NCBI GenBank assembly: GCA_046704385.1
Contig: JBJKSB010000047.1
Coordinates: 1-7,948 of the forward strand
Origin: GH45 sp046704385
GTDB taxonomy: Bacteria > Bacteroidota > Bacteroidia > Bacteroidales > SZUA-534
Length of the DNA stretch: 7,948 nucleotides
Direction: 5' to 3'
The notes under the pieces were generated by a model. The model was not told where the DNA came from. It saw only the letters and a list, made by a program, of their open reading frames with translations, and ran no database searches. Of this stretch, positions 1-4,200 are shown piece after piece. The stretch's first letter is position 1, and each line of letters opens with the position of its first letter. A program made the position numbers and the translations under genes.

Positions 1-245
1 TGGTTCAGGCAGGTATTCAAATAGGGTTTGATTCACATACAGCTACCCAAATTGCCAATCAAACGGTTAAAGGTGCTGCTGAAATTTTACTTACCAACGG
101 GAACCATCCTGAGGCCGAAATTGATAAAGTTACTACTCCAAAGGGTATTACGATTACCGGATTAAATGAAATGGAACATCATGGTTTTAGCGCTGCTTTA
201 ATACAGGGAATCCTGGCATCGTACCGTAAGATTGAGGGGAATTAG
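1..245 (+). CDS. proC: Pyrroline-5-carboxylate reductase, C-terminal part (5' truncated by window edge)
   Basis: Reading frame 3 is open from base 3 to the TAG at 243-245 and gives 80 residues. They match the C-terminal dimerisation domain of ProC, which reduces 1-pyrroline-5-carboxylate to proline with NAD(P)H in the cytoplasm, the last step of proline synthesis. Recognisable family signatures are the QTVKGAAEILL helix, the H-P-E-A-E-I-D-K-V stretch, T-T-P-K-G-I-T-I-T-G-L (the family's V-TSPGGTTI-GL motif), and a closing E-x-x-G-F-x-A-A-L-I-Q helix. The nucleotide-binding N-terminal domain lies outside the window. The gene converges with mltG across a 354-bp gap, and no classical hairpin-plus-T-run terminator follows its stop. 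Assignment is by recognition of the conserved C-terminus; I see no frameshift or missing conserved segment in the visible part. Confidence 0.9.
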   Translation, partial: VQAGIQIGFDSHTATQIANQTVKGAAEILLTNGNHPEAEIDKVTTPKGITITGLNEMEHHGFSAALIQGILASYRKIEGN

Positions 246-599
246 TCCTGACATTAATAATTCACTCGTATTTTATTGAATAAGTAATGGTTCATGTAAG
301 CTAAAGTTCAGTACACTTTTTCTACAGTTATTTATCCTAGTATTACGTTCATAAAGTTCCGTTTAAATACTCATCGGATGACTTATTTATAAACCAGCAA
401 CTTAGTCATCCGATGAGTCTAATGTTACTTAATGAACCTGATACTAGTAAATTCCGGATTTTAGAATTTCGTAGGCATTATGTCTCTTTGTGGGTAGCCA
501 TAAGCTAACCGAGTACTATGTTTGATTTAAATGTTTTGGTGGCTCAATAAGTTTGACGCTTCAATATGTGCTTTCGTCTAATTAAATTTTATTCCTCAA
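246..599. other. Gene-free gap between convergent proC and mltG
   Basis: No convincing coding sequence is seen on either strand in these 354 bases. The only clear structure is the imperfect inverted repeat at 337-447, annotated separately. A TAnnTTTG-like octamer (TATGTTTG, 517-524) occurs, but has no TTTG at the proper distance and no gene after it. The octamer TAAGCTAA followed by AGTAC occurs at 297-314 and again at 501-516. No hairpin with a T-run is visible, so transcription end signals for proC and mltG are not obvious unless the inverted repeat serves both. Confidence 0.6.
337..447. repeat. Imperfect 111-nt inverted repeat with two nested palindromic boxes
   Basis: The core is a perfect 15-bp inverted repeat, ACTCATCGGATGACT at 369-383 against AGTCATCCGATGAGT at 404-418, with a 20-nt spacer. 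Each arm is itself an odd palindrome, TCATC-G/C-GATGA. Symmetry continues outward: CTAGTAT-N3-GTTCAT (337-352) mirrors ATGAAC-N3-ATACTAG (432-447), and AAAGT (353-357) nearly mirrors ACTTA (427-431). Between outer and inner arms the two sides differ by about 3 nt in length. It could be a paired operator, a MITE-like element, or an RNA hairpin separating the convergent genes. There is no T-run, so it is not a standard intrinsic terminator. Confidence 0.75.
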
Positions 600-1664
600 C
601 TACCGGTAAATCCGGTTTCGGTTCAACGCAGCCCGGTATTTAGCGGCGTTTACATTATGCTGGTGCAATGTCTTTGAAAAATCGTGATAACCCGAAAAAT
701 CAGCCCTGGCACAAAAATAAAGGTAATTGGTTTTTTCATAGTTTAATACCGCATCAATGCTTGTAATAGTCGGGATACAGATAGGCCCCGGAGGTAATCC
801 GGCATGTTTATAGGTATTGTAAGGGCTATCAAGTTCAAGATGTTTATTCAATATCCGTTGAATCTCAAAATCACCTAATGCAAAGCGAACAGTGGGATCA
901 GCCTGTAATCGCATACCTTTTTTAAGCCGGTTTATATAAACACTCGCTAATGTGGGTTTTTCTTCTTTTTTAACTGTTTCCTCTTCAACTATGGAGGCCA
1001 GGGTAATTACTTCGTCAGGAGTCATTCCCAGGTTTTTAGCCTTATTCAAACGCGATTCGTTCCAAAACTTATTGTATTCCTTATACATTCGCTCCACAAA
1101 ATTTTCAGCATCTGTATTCCAAAAAAATTCGTAAGTATTTGGTATAAATAAAGCCATAGCGGTTTCACTATTTTTTCCATATTTATGAAGAAAATCCTCA
1201 TCACTCAGCAATTTGAGTAATACCAATGAATCAGCTTCAATCTGGCTCCCAATAATACCGGAAAACCTTTCTTTGGTGCGCACTTTATTAAAAACCAATC
1301 TTACGGGTTCCTGCCGCCCACTTCGTAACAGGTTGATAAGGGCATTATTACTCATGCCCTCTGTAATTTTAAATTTACCTGCTTTAATATTCCCCGGATA
1401 GTTTTTTTTCTCAGCCACCCATTCAAATGTGGAATGATTTATTATAATATTATTTGAATAGAGTAGTTGAAGCACATTCCTAAAATTTGAACCGGTAGGA
1501 ATATATATATATGTAAATTGCTGGCCATTCAGATTCACATTGGGTTTCTTTACACCTGCATAAAGTTCATACACTTTATATCCGCCAAACAACAACCCTC
1601 CAACCAATACGATCAGAATAATTTTTTTTGCCAATGATGATTTTTTATTATGTTTTTTTACCAC
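600..1664 (-). CDS. mltG: Endolytic murein transglycosylase MltG (YceG-like)
   Basis: The protein has 354 residues, a usual length for the family. MltG is an inner-membrane lytic transglycosylase that cuts nascent peptidoglycan strands and influences glycan length. A basic N-terminus (K3-K14) is followed by one membrane helix at about 15-34. The catalytic domain is periplasmic and shows the family motifs in order: LASIVEEET (222-230), where E227 aligns with the catalytic glutamate of E. coli MltG; INRLKKGMRLQADPTV (244-259); GLPPGPI (289-295); and YLYFCA...HDFS..L.QHN near the C-terminus. The start is GTG at 1664. An in-frame stop lies 7 codons upstream and the first in-frame ATG encodes residue 103, so GTG (or TTG at residue 11) must be used. 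Only a weak -7-like sequence (GATTTTTG, 1690-1697, minus strand) precedes it. It seems independent of the neighbouring cytochrome genes. Confidence 0.93.
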   Translation of the reverse strand: MVKKHNKKSSLAKKIILIVLVGGLLFGGYKVYELYAGVKKPNVNLNGQQFTYIYIPTGSNFRNVLQLLYSNNIIINHSTFEWVAEKKNYPGNIKAGKFKITEGMSNNALINLLRSGRQEPVRLVFNKVRTKERFSGIIGSQIEADSLVLLKLLSDEDFLHKYGKNSETAMALFIPNTYEFFWNTDAENFVERMYKEYNKFWNESRLNKAKNLGMTPDEVITLASIVEEETVKKEEKPTLASVYINRLKKGMRLQADPTVRFALGDFEIQRILNKHLELDSPYNTYKHAGLPPGPICIPTITSIDAVLNYEKTNYLYFCARADFSGYHDFSKTLHQHNVNAAKYRAALNRNRIYR

Positions 1665-1712
1665 TGTTTTAAGGATTAATTAACCGACGCAAAAATCAGA
1701 AAAAGGATTTAA

Positions 1713-1800
1713 ATTCACAATTATTTAAATTTATTTTTGTGCTCTTTCCCCGCCCGAAACTAGTTTGGGACAAGCCATCGGGACTTTATTCACAATTATT
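1713..1800. repeat. 13-bp direct repeats flanking a GC-rich palindromic block
   Basis: ATTCACAATTATT occurs at 1713-1725 and again, identical, at 1788-1800, 75 bp apart. The interval holds a GC-rich patch unlike its AT-rich surroundings. It contains AAACTAGTTT (1757-1766), a perfect palindrome flanked by CCCG and GGG, and CCCGA (1753-1757) paired with TCGGG (1778-1782). This layout could be a short insertion with target duplication, or a recombination product. No coding sequence lies inside. Confidence 0.5.
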
Positions 1801-2121
1801 ATTATTTTAAAGGTGTTCATTAACTTCGCTTCCCTGGAAGGCATAGCTGTCAAGCAATGCGTTTAATTTGTTCTTAATCAAATCAATGGTCTTTCTTCAT
1901 AGCGGTGCATGTTGAAGACTTTCAGTCTTCAGAAGAGCCTGAAAAGCCTGCCCCATACTTGCTTCGGAGGCTTAAACAATAATAACCAGGTACGAACCGC
2001 GTGCCGCCAAAACTTTAATGGTGGCGCAACGCTGGGTAATATGTCGACAACAAAAAGCATTGCAAACAGAAAAGCAACATTCAAGTAAAAAAATATGTAA
2101 AGTGTATCTGAATTAGGGGAG
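1801..2121. other. Gene-free stretch between mltG and the cytochrome terminators, with a possible coding remnant
   Basis: No intact gene is supported. On the minus strand 1807-1896 an open stretch of 29 codons reads as a plausible protein end (KTIDLIKNKLNALLDSYAF, then QGSEVNEHL and stop). An ATG-AAG-AAA at 1900-1892 would join it if the single base at 1891 were absent, so it may be a frameshifted remnant of a small gene. The family is not recognised. The right part, 1911-2041, looks like a degenerate palindromic repeat and is listed separately. Bases 2042-2121 show nothing recognisable. Confidence 0.35.
1911..2041. repeat. Candidate degenerate REP-like palindromic element
   Basis: A perfect 7-bp hairpin GAAGACT-TTC-AGTCTTC (1914-1930, extendable by a T-A pair) is followed by GC-rich segments (GAGCCTGAAAAGCC, CGGAGGCTTAAAC). 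A second imperfect stem runs from AATAACC-AGG (1981-1990) to CTGGGTAATAT (2032-2042), with GCCGCC (2003-2008) against GGTGGC (2020-2025; five of six pairs) next to the loop. Non-coding blocks of this shape resemble dispersed REP-like repeats found in other Bacteroidota genomes, but I cannot count copies from one window. Classification is inference. Confidence 0.35.
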
Positions 2122-2157
2122 AAAAAAAACCACGAGGCAAGCCTCGCGGAATTTTTT
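2122..2157 (-). terminator. Second intrinsic terminator downstream of the cytochrome gene
   Basis: Read on the minus strand, CCGCGAGGC and GCCTCGTGG form a 9-bp stem with a 2-nt loop, in practice 8 bp with a 4-nt loop, followed by eight T. The single imperfect pair is a G-U wobble in minus-strand RNA but an A-C mismatch in plus-strand RNA, which favours action on the minus strand. It lies about 55 bp beyond the cytochrome stop and backs up the terminator at 2162-2195. Confidence 0.75.
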
Positions 2158-2161
2158 GATC

Positions 2162-2195
2162 AAAAAAAGGCTGCCAAATATGGCAACCTTTTTTT
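2162..2195 (-). terminator. Intrinsic terminator of the hexaheme cytochrome gene
   Basis: On the minus strand GGTTGCCA and TGGCAGCC form an 8-bp stem around a TATT loop, preceded by seven A and followed by seven T. The one non-Watson-Crick pair is G-U in minus-strand RNA and C-A in plus-strand RNA, pointing to the minus strand. It begins 17 bases after the cytochrome stop codon. Confidence 0.85.
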
Positions 2196-2212
2196 AAATA
2201 TTTTAAATAACC

Positions 2213-3274
2213 TTATTTGCTAAGGGCTTCAATACTGTTATTCAATAAAGCAGTAACATATTTTGGATTGTGAACACCCATACTACGGTCTGCTTCAAGA
2301 CCAGCATAGTTATAATATGCCTGAGCTACTACCATCGGATAAGTTCCTGTGATTAAAGAAACAGAACCACCGGCTGTATCAACCACACCTTTATCGTATA
2401 ATTTGGCTACTAACTCAGCCATTTTTTCTTCGGTGTTAGTTTGAATTCCACTATAGTCGAAATTATCAGTAGTGTGACATTGCTGACAAGCAGCTACTGC
2501 AGGATTAAAGGTGTGACCACCAGCACCGTCAGCATAATCATACATATGACATTCAACACAACCTTTACTAAAGTGAGTAGTTGATTCTGCAGCAGGATAA
2601 GCAGTAGAACCAGCAATTTCAGCAAAACCAAAACCTGCAATTACGTTTCCTTGTGGTCCATGGTGAGGTCCATAGTGAGAACTTGTAATAGCAAATTCAG
2701 TACCTGGAGAAGCTGTATTTGGTTCAGCAGTTCTTGCCTGGTGACAGTTTACACAAAGATTTGATGGTCCGCCAAAATCAACAGTTTTTGTATCATCAAT
2801 AATCCAGGTAACTGGGTCAATTTTACGAAGAGCATAATCATCAGCTGCATCCAATGTTTCATTAAACTTCTGGTGAATACCGTGGCAGGTTTCGCAAGTC
2901 CATCCAACAGGATTGTTTAAAGTACTTCCTTCAACTGCTCCAAGAGTAGCATACTCAATAAAGCCATTACCAGAGTGACATTGAGCACAACTACCACGAG
3001 TACCTTCAGCGGCAACATATTGTCCCAGGTAGTGGTCTGATTGATAAAACTCTGCTTTAACTTCATTAATTATTGTGCCATCGTGACATGCAAGACATGT
3101 AACAGTAACATCTCCCGGATCACCTTTTTCACCCTGAGCACCTGTTGCACCCGTTGCACCGGTGTCTCCTTTTTCACCTTGAGGGCCTGCCGGTCCTGCC
3201 GGTCCTTCACAACTTACGAAAGTTGTCATTGCTGCTATTGCAACAACGCCTAAAAATAATTTGTACATTTTCAT
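2213..3274 (-). CDS. Hexaheme c-type cytochrome lipoprotein with collagen-like tether
   Basis: This 353-residue exported protein should carry six covalent c-type hemes. A short signal peptide ends at a lipobox-like FVSC, so C22 would be lipid-modified; F at -3 is less usual. Residues 24-55 are ten Gly-X-Y triplets plus GD, a collagen-like tether. Six CXXCH motifs follow, with first cysteines at 60, 96, 127, 174, 239 and 263. Further histidines (81, 134, 200, 204, 205, 234, 254, 335) are enough for bis-His ligation. The C-terminal SMGVHNPKYVTALL (331-344) recalls the GxHNP segment of NrfA-like and octaheme cytochromes, but there is no CXXCK active-site motif, so it is not NrfA. The likely role is electron transfer at a membrane surface; donor and acceptor are unknown. 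The start is ATG at 3274, with ATG two codons later as an alternative. The leader is A/T-rich without a Shine-Dalgarno. It diverges from a Crp/Fnr regulator and lies near a cytochrome c synthase gene. Confidence 0.9.
   Translation of the reverse strand: MKMYKLFLGVVAIAAMTTFVSCEGPAGPAGPQGEKGDTGATGATGAQGEKGDPGDVTVTCLACHDGTIINEVKAEFYQSDHYLGQYVAAEGTRGSCAQCHSGNGFIEYATLGAVEGSTLNNPVGWTCETCHGIHQKFNETLDAADDYALRKIDPVTWIIDDTKTVDFGGPSNLCVNCHQARTAEPNTASPGTEFAITSSHYGPHHGPQGNVIAGFGFAEIAGSTAYPAAESTTHFSKGCVECHMYDYADGAGGHTFNPAVAACQQCHTTDNFDYSGIQTNTEEKMAELVAKLYDKGVVDTAGGSVSLITGTYPMVVAQAYYNYAGLEADRSMGVHNPKYVTALLNNSIEALSK
3110..3205 (-). repeat. Collagen-like Gly-X-Y repeat tract within the cytochrome gene
   Basis: The 32 codons for residues 24-55 encode GPA, GPA, GPQ, GEK, GDT, GAT, GAT, GAQ, GEK, GDP and GD. 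Near-identical DNA units recur, for example the two GPA units in a row and two GAA-AAA-GG runs, so the tract could change length by slippage. It lies one residue after the predicted lipid-anchored cysteine. Confidence 0.9.
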
Positions 3275-3389
3275 TATAAAATATTTTTTAATGATTTATC
3301 CGGCTGTAAAATTATGCAAATGGTTTGAATGGCTGGTCAAAGCAAGGCTAAAAGAGGGATACTAGTTACGTTGATTGTTGTAGGGTTAT

Positions 3390-3406
3390 TTGATTTGTAA
3401 CATCAA
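3390..3406. promoter_or_regulatory. Possible second regulator site: TTGAT half-sites with wide spacing
   Basis: TTGATTTGTAACATCAA has two perfect inverted TTGAT half-sites with 7 bases between them instead of the 4 of a standard FNR box. Its centre is about 23.5 bp (just over two helical turns) from the centre of the perfect box at 3414-3429, on the cytochrome side. Standard FNR dimers need N4 spacing, so function is uncertain. Confidence 0.3.
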
Positions 3407-3413
3407 TTTACCG

Positions 3414-3429
3414 ATTGATATATATCAAT
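3414..3429. promoter_or_regulatory. FNR-type operator in the divergent cytochrome/regulator promoter region
   Basis: ATTGATATATATCAAT is a perfect 16-bp palindrome and a full match to the FNR-family consensus TTGAT-N4-ATCAA. It lies 44 bp before the start of the Crp/Fnr gene and about 140 bp before the divergent cytochrome start. The nearby regulator has E193 and R197 in its recognition helix, in the positions of FNR E209 and R213, the residues that read TTGAT-type half-sites. Autoregulation and control of the cytochrome are inferred. Confidence 0.8.
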
Positions 3430-3461
3430 TTTAATATTATATTTACAGGATTTTAAAATTT

Positions 3462-3469
3462 TACTTTTG
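3462..3469 (+). promoter_or_regulatory. Bacteroidota-type -7 element at the very start of the regulator gene
   Basis: TACTTTTG matches the TAnnTTTG consensus exactly. It ends only four bases before the ATG at 3474, so transcription would begin at or next to the start codon. No proper TTTG -33 element is seen at 19-21 bp; an activator bound at 3414-3429 could compensate. Confidence 0.45.
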
Positions 3470-3473
3470 GCAG

Positions 3474-4166
3474 ATGTTTAAAGAAGACCACATTACTTGT
3501 AAAAATTGTAAATGCAGTTGGCCAAATTTTGAGAATTTAACCGACGAACAGATCGATTTAGTCAACTCAAACAGGTTTCAGGCAAATTTTAAGGCTGGTG
3601 AAATAATATTTAAGCAGGGTTCGCCTACATCGAATGCTGTTTTTTTATCAACCGGAATTGCAAAAATTTATATGGAAGGCTACGATAATAAAAATATAAT
3701 TCTCTCCATTGTTAAGCCGCGTATTCTGGTGGCCGGACCCGGCACTTATGTGGACAACCGCCATCATTATTCGCTTGCCGCATTAACTGAAACCACTGCC
3801 TGTTTTGTTGATATGGGAATTATTAAAAAACTGGTTCATGAAAATAACCTTTTTGCTGAAGGATACCTGAAGGATTTAAGCAGTAAATCGTTAGCTACTT
3901 TTCATAAACTGGTTAGTTTTAGTCAGAAAAAAATGCATGGCCGGCTGGCGGAAGGATTGGTTCATCTGGCAGATGAAATATTTAACAGCGATAAATATAA
4001 TTGCCATATGACGCGTCAGGAATTGGGCGAATTCACTGGCATGACCAAAGAAAGTGTAGTCAGATTGCTTAAAGAATTTCATGATGAAAACATCATAAAA
4101 TTACACGACCATGAAATTGAAATTGTCAATAAACCTAAACTTGAAAAAATTATGATTTCCGGATAG
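3474..4166 (+). CDS. Crp/Fnr-family transcriptional regulator
   Basis: This 230-residue cytoplasmic regulator has the family's two-domain layout. Residues about 35-120 form the cyclic-nucleotide-binding-like beta barrel (FKAGEIIFKQGS at 39-50, GIAKIYMEG at 61-69). A long dimerisation helix runs from about 127 to 150, and a winged helix-turn-helix occupies about 152-220. MTRQELGEFTGMTKESVVRLL (179-199) aligns with the FNR HTH; E193 and R197 match FNR E209 and R213. The N-terminus has three cysteines (C9, C12, C14), and C110 aligns with FNR C122, so a redox-sensitive Fe-S cluster is possible, although CX2CXC is tighter than FNR's CX2CX5C. No upstream in-frame start exists before a stop at 3432, which fixes ATG 3474. 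The gene diverges from the hexaheme cytochrome gene, has an FNR-type box just upstream, and is followed 34 bp on by ccsBA. The family is certain; the signal sensed is not. Confidence 0.9.
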   Translation: MFKEDHITCKNCKCSWPNFENLTDEQIDLVNSNRFQANFKAGEIIFKQGSPTSNAVFLSTGIAKIYMEGYDNKNIILSIVKPRILVAGPGTYVDNRHHYSLAALTETTACFVDMGIIKKLVHENNLFAEGYLKDLSSKSLATFHKLVSFSQKKMHGRLAEGLVHLADEIFNSDKYNCHMTRQELGEFTGMTKESVVRLLKEFHDENIIKLHDHEIEIVNKPKLEKIMISG

Positions 4167-4182
4167 TATCCGGTTTTTTTTT
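4159..4182 (+). terminator. Intrinsic terminator overlapping the stop codon of the Crp/Fnr gene
   Basis: CCGGAT-AGT-ATCCGG forms a 6-bp stem with a 3-nt loop, followed by nine T. The TAG stop (4164-4166) lies across the stem top and loop, so terminating ribosomes would cover the hairpin. It stands between the regulator and ccsBA and could limit read-through. Confidence 0.65.
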
Positions 4183-4200
4183 AACTATATATTTTATATT

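Noticed and set aside
517..524. TATGTTTG, a match to the TAnnTTTG -7 consensus
   Set aside because: No TTTG at 19-21 bp upstream (the nearest is 26 bp away) and no plus-strand gene after it; likely a chance match in AT-rich DNA.
602..616. ACCGG-TAAAT-CCGGT hairpin at the end of mltG
   Set aside because: It lies within the last codons and has no T-run after it on the minus strand, so it does not qualify as a terminator.
952..1401. Two plus-strand open frames of about 60 codons inside mltG
   Set aside because: They lie antisense to a clearly conserved MltG coding region and their products show no recognisable domain.
3110..3205. Short repeated DNA units considered as a CRISPR or tandem-repeat array
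   Set aside because: They are in-frame Gly-X-Y codons of the cytochrome's collagen-like tract, not spacer-separated repeats.
3041..3253. Plus-strand cysteine-rich 70-codon frame opposite the cytochrome signal and collagen region
   Set aside because: The cysteines come from reading the complement of Gly-X-Y and CXXCH codons; it is a shadow of the cytochrome gene.
2213..3274. Nitrite reductase NrfA as identity for the multiheme cytochrome
   Set aside because: There is no CXXCK active-site heme motif, and the length and heme count differ; only the C-terminal GxHNP-like segment is shared.
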